Source: Palsa-504 sp963844625 (lineage in GTDB: Bacteria; Actinomycetota; Actinomycetes; Streptosporangiales; Streptosporangiaceae). From it: a stretch of 64,000 bases of DNA. The DNA is taken from the NCBI GenBank assembly GCA_963844625.1, contig CAWJPF010000034.1, positions 186,001 to 250,000 on the forward strand, in the 5' to 3' direction. Numbering within the stretch: the stretch's first letter is position 1; each line of letters begins with the position of its first letter. The notes under the pieces were generated by a model. That model worked only from the letters and a program-made list of their open reading frames with translations, was not told the origin of the DNA and made no database searches. Positions 1 through 9,077 of this stretch are shown one piece after another. Made by a program: the position numbers and the translations under genes.

Positions 1-305
1 TCAGCCGGACGATGGTCTCTGCCGTGGGCTGGGTCCGGTGGCGTACCAGGGTCAGCGTCTCGGGCGCGCGCTGCGCCACGGCCCGCGCGCTGGCACTTAT
101 CTGCGTGGCCCGACGGCTGCGGATAGTCGTCCTTTCGTCGCTTGCCTGCCCGTTGTGCCAGGCTGTCTCGACCGGCGGCAGCCTGACATCCCCTGTCCGG
201 GTAAATCGGCGTGGGCCGTCCGCCTCAGAACTAGCTGATCTGATGATGTGCGGCCCACCGCCCCTGGCGAGCATGGGGATACGCCCAGTACAGGAGGATG
301 CGAGC
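1..305. other. left-edge stretch without a confident gene
   Basis: No complete gene is supported here. On the minus strand one frame running off the left edge reads with actinomycete-like codon choice, rich in Arg, Ala and Thr, but I find no start codon with a ribosome binding site, so it may be the end of a neighbouring gene or a shadow. The last 15 bases before the next gene hold its AGGAGG site. Confidence 0.4.
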
Positions 306-569
306 ATGGCCGTGCAGACCGATCCGCACCTGAGCCTGGTCCGACCGGTGACACCGCGGACGCCCGAAGGCTGCGAGGAATGCCTGATCCTGGGGTCCAC
401 GTGGGTTCATCTGCGGCTCTGCTTGACCTGTGGCCACGTAGGCTGCTGCGACTCTTCCCCGCTCCGACACGCTCGCGCCCATGCCTTCGCGATCGGGCAC
501 CCCATCGTGCAGTCATTCGAGCCGGGCGAGGACTGGCGCTGGTGCTATGTCGACGAAACCTATGTCTGA
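306..569 (+). CDS. UBP-type zinc finger protein
   Basis: Protein of 87 residues that is almost entirely a UBP-type zinc finger. Visible zinc ligands are the CEEC pair near residue 23, the CLTCGHVGCC block near residue 39, and His residues in RHARAHAFAIGH and further on. In eukaryotes this fold binds the ubiquitin C terminus; in actinobacteria the stand-alone form has no established ligand. The ATG is chosen because AGGAGG lies about 8 bases upstream; the open frame continues further 5' without family resemblance. The gene overlaps the start of the following flavoprotein gene, so the two are probably translated together. Family assignment is firm, function is unknown. Confidence 0.85.
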   Translation: MAVQTDPHLSLVRPVTPRTPEGCEECLILGSTWVHLRLCLTCGHVGCCDSSPLRHARAHAFAIGHPIVQSFEPGEDWRWCYVDETYV

Positions 570-2280
570 ACAGCGCACCGAACCCGGCGCTCGCGAGCAT
601 GAGGCGGCCCTTGAGTTCAGCGAGGATCTCCCGGAGACTCCTGACCTGCACGGGGCCTATCCTCGCCTGGATGATGCCCAGATCGCGGCGCTATCCGCGC
701 TGGGCCAGCGCCGCGCTACGCAGCCGGGAGACATCCTGTTCCGGGAGGGAGACAGGAACTGCGACTTTTTCGTCGTCGTGGCCGGGAAAGTGGCTGCCGT
801 CGAGGGGCACGGGACGCCGGAGAAGCATGTCATCAGCGTCCACGGTCACGGCCGGTTCCTCGGCGAGCTCAACCTGCTGACCGGCGAGGTCTCCTTTTCC
901 ACCGCCGTCGTGGTCGGTGCGGGCGAGGTACTCGCAGTACCTGCCGATCGCCTCAAAGAGCTGGTGGCCCGTGATCCCGCCACCGGTGACCTCGTCCTGC
1001 GCGCCTACCTCCTCCGCCGCTCGATGCTGATCGGGCTCGGAGTCGGGCTGCGGATTATCGGCTCGCGGTACTCTCCGGATACCCGGCGCGTACGGGACTT
1101 CGCGGCCCGTAACCGGCTTCCGGCCCGGTGGCTGGACCTGGAGACCGACCCGGCCGCCGAGGAATTGCTCGCGCAGCTCGGCGTGTCGTCGCAGGACACC
1201 CCGATCGTGATCGTGGCCGGGCGGCTGCTCCGGAACCCGAGCAACGCCGAGCTGGCCGCCGCGATCGGGCTCCCGGCGCCCAGCGCCTCGCTGGCCAGCT
1301 GCGACCTGCTCGTGGTCGGGTCAGGCCCGGCCGGCATGTCCGCCGCCGTGTACGGGGCCTCGGAAGGCCTGCGGGTCATAGTCCTCGACGGCACCGCCAC
1401 CGGAGGCCAGGCCGGAACCACGTCGCGGATCGAGAACTACCTCGGCTTCCCGTCCGGCATCTCCGGCGCGGAGCTCGCGGACCGGGCGATGCTGCAGGCG
1501 CGGAAGTTCGGCGCCCAGTTCGCTGTGCCCGCCGAAGCCACGTCCATCGCCAGGGTCGACGGCCAGTACACGGTACGGGTCGGCGACGAAACCTCCATGA
1601 CGGCCCCGATGGTGGTCATCGCCACCGGCGCCAGGTACCGCCGGCTTGAGGTGCCGCGGATGGAGTACTTCGAGAAGGTGAGCGTCTACTACGCCGCGTC
1701 GCAGGCGGAGGCGCAGCTCTGCCGCGGAGACCCGGTGGTGATCGTTGGCGGCGGCAACTCGGCGGGGCAGGCGGCCGTCTTCCTGGCCAGGCACGCCGCC
1801 CGGGTCACTCTGGTCGTCCGCGAGCAGGACCTGGGCGAGTACATGTCGCGGTACCTCATCGACCAGGTCCTGCGCATCCCGAACGTGCGTGTCATGCTCA
1901 ACACCGAGGTGCGCGAGCTGTTCGGCGACGAGGCGCTCGAAGCTATCGCCGTCGAGGACCGGCGGACCGGCGAACGGCAGGTCCTGGCGGCGCGGGCCCT
2001 CTTCGTATTCATCGGCATGGCACCCTGCACCAGCTGGCTCGGCGACATGGTTGACGTCGACGATTACGGCTTTATCCGGACCGGAAACGACGCGTTCTCC
2101 GACGCTGGCGTGCCGGCTGGGGCCGAAAACGGCTGGCAGCGCTCGATGCTGGAGACCAGCCAGCCCGGCATCTTCGCCGTGGGTGATGTCCGCGCCGGCT
2201 CGGCTAAGCGGGTCGCCGCAGCCGTCGGCGAAGGCGCGATGGCGATCCGGCTCGCCTTCGAACGAATGCGGCCGACGTAA
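547..2280 (+). CDS. cyclic nucleotide-binding domain / thioredoxin reductase-like FAD oxidoreductase
   Basis: About 577 residues with three parts: a cNMP-binding beta roll (roughly 50-145, with PGDILFREGD and GRFLGEL), a thioredoxin/glutaredoxin-like fold (about 168-240), and a TrxR-like FAD/NAD(P)H module (GSGPAG at about 258, GGGNSAGQAA at about 401). The CxxC redox pair of true thioredoxin reductases is missing: the equivalent site reads YYAASQAEA (about 381-389). The protein therefore probably passes electrons by another route, perhaps to its own Trx-like domain or a partner. Starts at 547 and 562 are both possible; both overlap the upstream UBP gene stop at 569. The pairing suggests one redox or stress-sensing unit. 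Confidence 0.85.
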   Translation: MSTKPMSEQRTEPGAREHEAALEFSEDLPETPDLHGAYPRLDDAQIAALSALGQRRATQPGDILFREGDRNCDFFVVVAGKVAAVEGHGTPEKHVISVHGHGRFLGELNLLTGEVSFSTAVVVGAGEVLAVPADRLKELVARDPATGDLVLRAYLLRRSMLIGLGVGLRIIGSRYSPDTRRVRDFAARNRLPARWLDLETDPAAEELLAQLGVSSQDTPIVIVAGRLLRNPSNAELAAAIGLPAPSASLASCDLLVVGSGPAGMSAAVYGASEGLRVIVLDGTATGGQAGTTSRIENYLGFPSGISGAELADRAMLQARKFGAQFAVPAEATSIARVDGQYTVRVGDETSMTAPMVVIATGARYRRLEVPRMEYFEKVSVYYAASQAEAQLCRGDPVVIVGGGNSAGQAAVFLARHAARVTLVVREQDLGEYMSRYLIDQVLRIPNVRVMLNTEVRELFGDEALEAIAVEDRRTGERQVLAARALFVFIGMAPCTSWLGDMVDVDDYGFIRTGNDAFSDAGVPAGAENGWQRSMLETSQPGIFAVGDVRAGSAKRVAAAVGEGAMAIRLAFERMRPT

Positions 2281-2310
2281 AACAGCACTGACCTTGACAA
2301 GGAGGCGCAG

Positions 2311-2946
2311 ATGAATGATGAACAGCAGGCCGACGCGGCCGACGTGCTCGCGAGCATCGGCCGTCACTGGGGCTGGATCATGGCGTTCGGGGTCCTGACG
2401 CTGCTCGCTGGCGTTGCGGTGCTGGCCTGGCCGGGCCGCACCCTGGTCGTCATCGCGGTATTGTTCGGCGTTCAGCTGATCGTGACCGGGATCTTCAGGT
2501 TCGTGGCCGCCTTCGCGGCCGACGATCTGACCGGCGGCACCCGGGTCCTGCTCGCCGTGCTAGGCGTGCTGTCCCTGATTATCGGCCTGTACGCAGTGCG
2601 CCACGTGCTGGTCACCCTACTCGCGCTGGCGTTGCTGCTCGGCATTTTCTGGATCGTCAACGGATCCGTGGAACTGTTCATGGCCCTGTCCCACCGGGAG
2701 ATGGCGAACCGCGGCTGGTCGGCCGTAACGGGCATCTTGAGCATTTTCGCCGGCATCATAGTCCTGGCGTATCCCGGCATATCGCTGCTGGTGCTGGCGG
2801 TCGTGCTCAGCGTCTGGCTCCTTTTCTACGGCGTAATGGAGATCACCCTGGCGTTCCGCCTTCGGTCCCTCGGCCACCGGGCCAGAACCCGATCTTCGGC
2901 AGCGTCGCACTGGTCAAGACGTTCAAGTTCACCGACGCCGAGTTGA
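2311..2946 (+). CDS. HdeD family (DUF308) membrane protein
   Basis: A 211-residue protein with about six hydrophobic helices in three similar hairpins, the pattern of HdeD/DUF308 proteins (for example the helices around residues 20-60, 75-110 and 130-180). HdeD of E. coli is linked to acid resistance; the actinobacterial members are uncharacterised membrane proteins. AGGAGG lies 8 bases before the ATG. It follows the flavoprotein gene by 30 bases in the same direction and may share its transcript. The last 25 residues are basic and serine-rich and look non-conserved, and another frame takes over in the DNA there. Confidence 0.8.
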   Translation: MNDEQQADAADVLASIGRHWGWIMAFGVLTLLAGVAVLAWPGRTLVVIAVLFGVQLIVTGIFRFVAAFAADDLTGGTRVLLAVLGVLSLIIGLYAVRHVLVTLLALALLLGIFWIVNGSVELFMALSHREMANRGWSAVTGILSIFAGIIVLAYPGISLLVLAVVLSVWLLFYGVMEITLAFRLRSLGHRARTRSSAASHWSRRSSSPTPS

Positions 2947-3005
2947 AGGCCGTACACACCGAAGAATGGGAACGGACGTTCAGCCTCTTCCGGCTACTGA
3001 TCTAA
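2889..3005 (+). other. orphan coding-like frame after the DUF308 gene
   Basis: In a frame different from the DUF308 gene the DNA reads as a plausible protein end of about 38 residues (containing KTFKFTDAELKAVHTEEWER and ending in SLFRLLI before TAA). No start codon or ribosome site serves it. It may be the 3' end of a gene whose front was lost, or the true end of the upstream protein after a frameshift. I do not recognise the family. Confidence 0.3.
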
Positions 3006-3060
3006 ACCGGCACCGGCCGGGTGCCGGGACCGAACAGCCTAGGGGCGGCAAGGAGCAGAC

Positions 3061-3681
3061 GTGTTGCAAGCCCGCTTTAACCTGATAACTGCGGATCCGG
3101 ACCGGATGGCGGACACGGTCGGCTACATCAAGTCCGAAATCCGCCCGGCGGTTGAGAGCCTGCACGGCAGTATGGGTATGTCGCTGTACGCCAACACCGA
3201 AGTCGGCGTGGCGGTACTCGAGTCATTCTGGGCGTCGCGCGCGGAATTGATCGCGAGCGAGCAGATTACCGCGCCACGGCGCAAGGACACGGTCCAGCGT
3301 GCCATGGGCACTGTATGCGTCGAGCGATACCGGGTTCCCGTTTTCGAACGGGAGGTGCCGCTGGATACCGGGGCGGGGCTCCGGCTGACGCGGATGGACG
3401 TGGAAGGATCGAGGGTCGAGGACGCGGTAGAAGGCTATGGGGACACCGCCGTACCGTGGCTAGCGGAAACTGCGGGTTTTTGCGGCGCGCTACTGCTGGT
3501 CGACTGGAACTCGGGCCATTCGATCAGCGAGACCATCTGGGATAGCCCTAAGACGCTGGCGGCCAGCCGCAGCGTCGCCGCTAGGGTTCGGGTTGAAACG
3601 GTCAAATCGACGGGGTGCGTGATCCGGGCGCTTGAGGAGTACGACCTCGTCTTCAACACTGCGCGTATCGGCGGCGTGTGA
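3061..3681 (+). CDS. antibiotic biosynthesis monooxygenase-like (dimeric alpha-beta barrel) protein
   Basis: A 206-residue protein starting at GTG with AAGGAG about 7 bases upstream. The first half (residues 1-100) has the pattern of an ABM/dimeric alpha-beta barrel domain: a first beta strand, a long helix, then a strand with LESFWASRAELIASE. The second half repeats a similar strand-helix arrangement around LLLVDWNSGHSISETIWDS, so it may be a fused tandem barrel. Such domains include small monooxygenases, heme-degrading enzymes and non-catalytic members; no heme or substrate residue can be named here. The 3' end overlaps by 29 bases the convergent DUF2252 gene. Confidence 0.6.
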   Translation: MLQARFNLITADPDRMADTVGYIKSEIRPAVESLHGSMGMSLYANTEVGVAVLESFWASRAELIASEQITAPRRKDTVQRAMGTVCVERYRVPVFEREVPLDTGAGLRLTRMDVEGSRVEDAVEGYGDTAVPWLAETAGFCGALLLVDWNSGHSISETIWDSPKTLAASRSVAARVRVETVKSTGCVIRALEEYDLVFNTARIGGV

Positions 3682-5227
3682 ATTCATGCGCGTAACCGGC
3701 CGCGGGGGTGCTGTTCTTTTCCCGAACGGTCCGGGTGGCGGCCCCGGTCACCAGCAAGCGATCCTGGACACGCGGAGCCAGGCTGCGCCCTCGCGGAGGC
3801 GCCGCTAACAAGCCCCTGGCCGCGGTGATCCGGCCGGATTCGACCGCGACGACCAGAGCGTCGTAGTCGCGCCGGACTTGCTTGCCGTAGGCCTGGGCGA
3901 ATGCCGTGATCGACGCGTCGAACCGCGTCCCGGTGCCCGTGTATCCCGCTATCGTGGCGGCGTCGCCGGACCGCGCGTGCGCACGGGCCAGCGTCCTGCC
4001 GCACACCTCGGCGTAGCTGGCAAAGCCGCTCGGCGCCATCGCATCGAGGTTGACCGAGCCTTTCATGTCGCGGAACTGCCGCACGTAGTAGTCGTGGCCG
4101 CGGTAGCTGGTCCAGCCGAGGAACATGTCGCTGGCGGCCTGCATGAGCCGCTGACCGACGACGACCCGCTGCCCGGCGTGCGCGAACTCGGATTTCCCCG
4201 CGTACGGCGCGAGCACCGCCTCCATCGCCTCCTTGAGCTGCAGGAAGATGGGGGAGCGGGCATCGGCGTCCGTGAGCAGGCTCAGGTAGCAGCGGGTGCC
4301 GACGCTGCCGACACCCACCACCTTCCTAGCGGTGTCGAGGACGTGATAGCGCTCGAGCAGGGGCCGTCGGTCAGGTGGCAGGGACTCGGCGTAGGCCGCG
4401 ATCATCTTCTGGCCATCGAACGCTTCCGGGTCGAAGTGGCCGATCAGGGGCGGATCATCGATGATCTTCCGGGTGCCGTTGACGACGCTGGTTAGCTTCG
4501 GGAGCACATGCAAGCTGGTGCGATGCCGGAGCTTGGCGGTAGACAGCTGGCGCTGCAGGTCCTTCGCCCGCCGCTGCCTGGCGATCGTGAGGACCGCGGC
4601 CACGTCGATACGGTCGTACCAGGCATCGAGGGGCCCCATCACGGCGAGCTCGGCCATCCGCTCCCGGTAGGCGCGGACGGTCGCCGTGGTGAATGCGGCG
4701 GCCTGACCGGCGTCGATCTGCAGGTCCCCGGCCGCTACGATCACGCTTACGGCTAGCCGCTTCAGGTCCCACTCCCAGGGCCCCGGGAGCGTCTCGTCGA
4801 AGTCGTTGACGTCGAAGATGAGGTTGCGCTCTGGCGTCGCGAACACTCCGAAGTTACCCAGATGGGCGTCGCCGCAGGCCTGGACGCGGAGCCCGGTGAC
4901 GGGGGTCGGGGCCAGGTCACTCGCCATGATCACAGCTGAGCCGCGCAGGAAGGCAAACGGTGAGGTGAGCATGCGCCCGTAGCGAACCGGCACGAGGTCG
5001 GGGAGGCGGGGGAGGTTGTTCTCTTCCAGCAACTCGATCGGATCGGGCCGGTCGTCCGGCGGCTGCCAGGCCTCGTGGGCCGACCGCGGGACCCGGGCCC
5101 GCACGGCCCGGCCGGCCAGCCGGCGCTGGTCGTAAGTCGCCCCCTCGGTCATGCGCCCGGCCAGCAACCCGGGCTCCACCTCCGCTGAATGGAGAGCGCC
5201 GTCGACGGTTGTCTTGATCACGACCAT
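3653..5227 (-). CDS. DUF2252 family protein
   Basis: About 524 residues. The N-terminal third carries the hallmark of DUF2252: CGDAHLGNFGVFA followed by DVNDFDETLPGPWEWDLKRL, a kinase-like (aminoglycoside phosphotransferase-like) HxDxxxxN and D-F-D arrangement. Another conserved stretch is KVVGVGSVGTRCY with FLQLKEA, and the C-terminal part has FADAYADQ-like family sequence (here FAQAYGKQVRRDYDAL). Family members are frequent in actinobacteria, often in stress regions; the substrate is unknown. I prefer the ATG at 5227; an internal ATG at 5152 is also possible, while the upstream extension to 5380 shows no conservation. Confidence 0.85.
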   Translation of the reverse strand: MVVIKTTVDGALHSAEVEPGLLAGRMTEGATYDQRRLAGRAVRARVPRSAHEAWQPPDDRPDPIELLEENNLPRLPDLVPVRYGRMLTSPFAFLRGSAVIMASDLAPTPVTGLRVQACGDAHLGNFGVFATPERNLIFDVNDFDETLPGPWEWDLKRLAVSVIVAAGDLQIDAGQAAAFTTATVRAYRERMAELAVMGPLDAWYDRIDVAAVLTIARQRRAKDLQRQLSTAKLRHRTSLHVLPKLTSVVNGTRKIIDDPPLIGHFDPEAFDGQKMIAAYAESLPPDRRPLLERYHVLDTARKVVGVGSVGTRCYLSLLTDADARSPIFLQLKEAMEAVLAPYAGKSEFAHAGQRVVVGQRLMQAASDMFLGWTSYRGHDYYVRQFRDMKGSVNLDAMAPSGFASYAEVCGRTLARAHARSGDAATIAGYTGTGTRFDASITAFAQAYGKQVRRDYDALVVAVESGRITAARGLLAAPPRGRSLAPRVQDRLLVTGAATRTVREKNSTPAAGYAHEFTRRRYAQC

Positions 5228-5404
5228 GAGGACCCCCGCGCCTACGGGCACCGTTTTGGTTCCTATCGTTGGTGACCCGGTAACCGCGCACATCCCCCGG
5301 ACAGGTAGGCGGTCGGCCCGGTCCTCCGGCGGGGCCATCAGGCGCAAATGAACTACACAAGTCAGGGATGGCAGCGGCATCCCTGACTCCTAGGCTTCAG
5401 CGTT

Positions 5405-7060
5405 GTGCCAGTGACGAGAACAGCGAGAACAGTCAGGTTCGGCGGTGTGCTCGCGCTGCTATGCCTGGTCGTAGTCGCCTGTAGCCTGGCCACCGCGGCG
5501 AGGACTGTCTTCTCCGGGTCGGCGTCCGCCGGGGATCAGCGATCGGCCCAGGTGGTCCGGTCATCGGCCTGGAATGCCCTGCTCACGCAGGCTCGTGATC
5601 TCGGGCCGAGCCGCGCCGCCCGCGCCGACGTGCTGGTGGCGTTGCGCGGGTCGGGCCGCCCGACGGCGGTCCTTCAATGGGCGGCCCAGCACGGGCTGCG
5701 CGCAACCTGGTTCCCTGACCAGCCGACGGCGCTGCTGGCGGGCCCTCCGGCGATCCTCGGGCGCGCTCTTGGCGTGCGCATCGATGACTTCCGGCTGGCC
5801 GGACACGGAGTCTTCTACGCGTCCACGGGGAACAGCCACGTCCCCGCACTCCTGCGCCGCGAGGTGGGCGCCCTGGGCCGCATCAGCTCGTTCGGCCAGG
5901 TGCATACGGAGGGCATCCCGGTCGGGGGACTTGCCCCGGGAGGCTTCGCCGACGCCTACGACATCCGGCCGCTATGGGGACGCGGCGATCTCGGGCAAGG
6001 CGAGACCATCGTCTTCTTCGAAGTAGACGGATACTCACCTGCCGACCTCGCCGCCTATGCCGCGCGCTTCGGGCTTCCCCCGTTCGCGGATCCGCTCCCG
6101 CACATCGGCCCGCTGAACCTGAAGCCGGCCGGGGAGAGCGACATGGACATCGAAGCGGCGCGCGGGATCGCGCCCGCCGCGAACCTGGTCTACGTCAACC
6201 TGACCGCCTTCGGCGGCAAGAACGCGTCGGCCGCGTCCCAGTTCCAGCAGGCATTCTCGACGGTGGCCCAGGATTACCCGGGGGCTATCTGGAGCGTGAG
6301 CCTGGGCCAGTGCGAGGACATCTTCTCTCCCACCGACGTGGCCGCCGTGAACAATGCCGTCAAGCTCGCCGAACAGGGCGGTACGTCGGTCTTCGTCTCC
6401 AGCGGCGACGACGGCGGGCTCGAATGCCTGGGCGTCCACCAGCAGGACTCCCAGATCCCGGCGGCGGGCATCTCGTTCCCGGGCGACCTTCCGCAGGTCA
6501 CCAGCGTGGGCGGGACCACCCTCGAGCTGACCACGGCGGGCCAGTACCTCGGCGAGACGGCCTGGACGGAGCCGCTGCTGTCCCAGGGCTCGACGGGCGG
6601 CCAGTCGTCGCTACTGCCCGCGCCGTCGTGGCAGCAAGCTCCCGGCGTCGACAGCTCCTATTCGGACGGAACCACCTGCGGGCAGCCGCCCGGCTCGTAC
6701 TGCCGCGAGGTGCCCGACGTGTCCGCGGACGCCGCGCCGCAGACGGGGGCCGCGATCCGCTTCGCCGGCCGGTGGCTCTCCTCGGGCGGGACCTCGCTCG
6801 CGACCCCGGTGTGGGCCGCGATCACGGCCCTGGTAGACGAGTATCTTCAGTCGAATGGCGACCACCCGGTCGGGTTCGCCAACCCGCTGCTGTACCGCCT
6901 CGCCCGCAGTTCCCCGCCGTACCCGCCGTACCACGACGTGACGGCCGGAACGAACGATCTTTACCCGGCGGGTCCCGGCTATGACATGGTCACCGGTCTG
7001 GGCACGCCCGATGCCTGGAACCTGGCCCGTGATCTTGCTCCGCTGACGGGGCGGTCATGA
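5405..7060 (+). CDS. sedolisin (peptidase family S53) secreted protease
   Basis: A 551-residue acid-type serine-carboxyl protease precursor. Residues 10-32 form a signal peptide with a lipobox-like VVACS. A pro-domain spans about 45-165. The catalytic set is visible: Glu244 and Asp248 in ESDMDIE, oxyanion Asp335 in SSGDDGG, and Ser464 in SGGTSLATP. The C-terminal calcium site is recognisable in AGTNDLYPAGPGYDMVTGLG. Family members cleave proteins at low pH outside the cell and self-activate by removing the pro-domain. Start is GTG at 5405 without a strong ribosome site; GTG at 5411 is an alternative. It overlaps the next gene by 4 bases (ATGA), which implies a shared job. Confidence 0.92.
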   Translation: MPVTRTARTVRFGGVLALLCLVVVACSLATAARTVFSGSASAGDQRSAQVVRSSAWNALLTQARDLGPSRAARADVLVALRGSGRPTAVLQWAAQHGLRATWFPDQPTALLAGPPAILGRALGVRIDDFRLAGHGVFYASTGNSHVPALLRREVGALGRISSFGQVHTEGIPVGGLAPGGFADAYDIRPLWGRGDLGQGETIVFFEVDGYSPADLAAYAARFGLPPFADPLPHIGPLNLKPAGESDMDIEAARGIAPAANLVYVNLTAFGGKNASAASQFQQAFSTVAQDYPGAIWSVSLGQCEDIFSPTDVAAVNNAVKLAEQGGTSVFVSSGDDGGLECLGVHQQDSQIPAAGISFPGDLPQVTSVGGTTLELTTAGQYLGETAWTEPLLSQGSTGGQSSLLPAPSWQQAPGVDSSYSDGTTCGQPPGSYCREVPDVSADAAPQTGAAIRFAGRWLSSGGTSLATPVWAAITALVDEYLQSNGDHPVGFANPLLYRLARSSPPYPPYHDVTAGTNDLYPAGPGYDMVTGLGTPDAWNLARDLAPLTGRS

Positions 7061-9000
7061 TCCCGATGACCGGTCGCGACGATGACGCAGGCCGCGACCG
7101 GTCTTCCTCCTTCCGGACGACCGTCTGCCCGCACTGCGGGTCCCGGGTCCCCGATGCGCCTTTCTGCGGAGCGTGCGGAGCGCACCTGAAGCACGGCCGG
7201 GGCCGCGGCGCCGCCACCAGGATCCACGCCCACTCCGCGTTCCCCGACGAGGGCGTGCTCCGCCTCGCCGTCGTGAGCTCGCTGTTCCCGCAGCTCGCCG
7301 GGGCATCTCGCAGTGCCTACCGGGTCGCGTTCGGCCTCATCGTTCTGCTCCTGGTGGGCCTGGCGGTGGCCGGCCTGACGGCGCCGGTGATCGCCGTCAG
7401 CGCTCTGGCGATCCCGCTGCTGTTCCTGATCTACCTGTATGAGATCGCCCCGTGGGACGCACGCTTCGCCGTCCCGACGGCGGTCATATTCCTGGCCGGG
7501 GCGGCGCTCGGGGCTGCCTGGGCGCTGCTGCTCGCGCCGGTCGTCGCCGACTCGCTGGTCCCCAGGCTCGCGACATCGCTGACGAACGGCGGCGTGCTCG
7601 CGTCCGCCGTGGCCGTCCCCGCGACCGGCCAGTTGCTCATGCTGTTGCCGGTCGCGGTGGCGTGGCTACGGCGGCCGGACCGCAGTGAGGCGCTGGATGG
7701 CTTCACCGCCGGGGTGGCTAGCGCGCTCGGCCTGACGATGGCCGCCACCCTCACCGAACTGGCGCCGCTGCTGCGGGCCGGGAACCTCGTCCAGGGCTCC
7801 TCGGTCCTGGCCAACCTCACCGAGGCGGTCATCCGGGGGATCAGCGTCCCGCTGGTGGCGGCGGCCGCCACTGGCTACATCGGAGCGGCGCTGTGGAGCC
7901 GGCGCGGCACCGCCTCGGCGGCCGGCGGCCGCTGGTTCACCCATCCGGTCCTCGCGCTGATGATCGCCTTGGTCGTGGAGATCGGTCTCGGCTACGCCGA
8001 CGACGCCGTGCTTCCGGACATCGTCCTGCTTACCGTCCACCTCGCCGCGGCGGCGCTGGCTTTGCTGGCCCTGCGGATCGGCCTGCATCACGTCCTGCTG
8101 CACGAGCAGCGGGACGTGCGGATCGGGCCGCCCCGGGTCTGCCCGCACTGCCGCCGGGTCGTGCCCGCGATGCCGTTCTGCCCGATGTGTGGCGTCGCCG
8201 AGCGCGCGACCAGGATTAATCCGCACGCCCCGCCTGCCAGCGGCGAGTGGGCCCAGGACACGGCGACCGAGAACGCAGCGGCCTTCCCCGATGCCAGCCC
8301 CGAGCAGTTGGCCAGCATCCGCCATCTCGGTCACCGGGGCGTCCTGGCCACCCTGACCGGCGGCCTGGCCCTGCTCACCGTGGTGCTGGTCATCCTGGGC
8401 ATCACGCTGCCGCCGGCGCGGACGACGCCGTGCACGTCCCTGCAATGCCTGGTGCCGTTCGGCACCCCGGCCCAACTCCCGCGGGTGTACACCAGCGCCG
8501 AGGGCTGGAGCGTGCAGTGGTACCCGGCGAGCGCGGTCTTCAGCCAGGACCCCCCCACGACCTCGGCCTCGGCCTCGGCTGACCAGCTACGGCTCGACTT
8601 CACCAACCCGGCCGCGCCGGCGCAGGACGGCGAGCTGGCCTTCGTCGGCGGCCCCGCCCAGGGCGTGAGCGCCAATCAGCTCGTCACCTCGCTGCAGCAG
8701 GCCAACGCGCCCAACGCCGTCCCCGACTACGTCGTGCCCGGCGCCAGCGTCGGTTACATGCCCGGCTACGGCGAAGCCTTCCAGACGACGCCGAACAGCG
8801 CGGACGGTAACCCGGTCAAGTTCGAGGTAGTGATCATCTGCGCTATCCGGCACGGCTACGCGATCTGCACCTACGCGGTAGGCCCCCAGGTTGACCTCAA
8901 CCGCATCGTGAACCATCCCACCGAGGCCAAGCTCGCCCTGGCGCTGTGGGCTGACCCCGATGTGAACGGCGTCCGCTGGAAGGGCGAGAGCCTGCCCTGA
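7057..9000 (+). CDS. multi-pass membrane protein with two zinc ribbons, PrsW-like core
   Basis: A 647-residue protein coupled (ATGA) to the sedolisin gene. It begins with a zinc ribbon (CPHCGSRVP...FCGACG, about 24-41), then about eight membrane helices (90-345), a second zinc ribbon (CPHCRRVVPAMPFCPMCG, about 365-382), one more helix (about 430-450) and an extracellular-looking domain with two cysteine pairs. The membrane core (EIAPWDARF, DGFTAGVASALGL, and a late GYIGAALW helix) resembles PrsW-type intramembrane proteases, but the EExxK and HxxxD catalytic motifs are not present, so a non-catalytic homologue is more likely. Possible role: sensor, anchor or maturation partner of the protease. 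This is inference. Confidence 0.6.
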   Translation: MIPMTGRDDDAGRDRSSSFRTTVCPHCGSRVPDAPFCGACGAHLKHGRGRGAATRIHAHSAFPDEGVLRLAVVSSLFPQLAGASRSAYRVAFGLIVLLLVGLAVAGLTAPVIAVSALAIPLLFLIYLYEIAPWDARFAVPTAVIFLAGAALGAAWALLLAPVVADSLVPRLATSLTNGGVLASAVAVPATGQLLMLLPVAVAWLRRPDRSEALDGFTAGVASALGLTMAATLTELAPLLRAGNLVQGSSVLANLTEAVIRGISVPLVAAAATGYIGAALWSRRGTASAAGGRWFTHPVLALMIALVVEIGLGYADDAVLPDIVLLTVHLAAAALALLALRIGLHHVLLHEQRDVRIGPPRVCPHCRRVVPAMPFCPMCGVAERATRINPHAPPASGEWAQDTATENAAAFPDASPEQLASIRHLGHRGVLATLTGGLALLTVVLVILGITLPPARTTPCTSLQCLVPFGTPAQLPRVYTSAEGWSVQWYPASAVFSQDPPTTSASASADQLRLDFTNPAAPAQDGELAFVGGPAQGVSANQLVTSLQQANAPNAVPDYVVPGASVGYMPGYGEAFQTTPNSADGNPVKFEVVIICAIRHGYAICTYAVGPQVDLNRIVNHPTEAKLALALWADPDVNGVRWKGESLP

Positions 9001-9005
9001 ATAAG

Positions 9006-9032
9006 CGGTTTAAGGGGTATTCAGTTAAACCG
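9006..9032 (+). terminator. hairpin directly after the S53/membrane operon
   Basis: A perfect 8-bp inverted repeat, CGGTTTAA and TTAAACCG, with an 11-base loop lies 5 bases after the stop at 9000, between two convergent units. There is no T run, so this is a terminator-like hairpin by position only. Confidence 0.5.
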
Positions 9033-9077
9033 GACCAGCCACAAGGTCTTGGTGCGCCTAGCTGCCTCACCCTGGCG

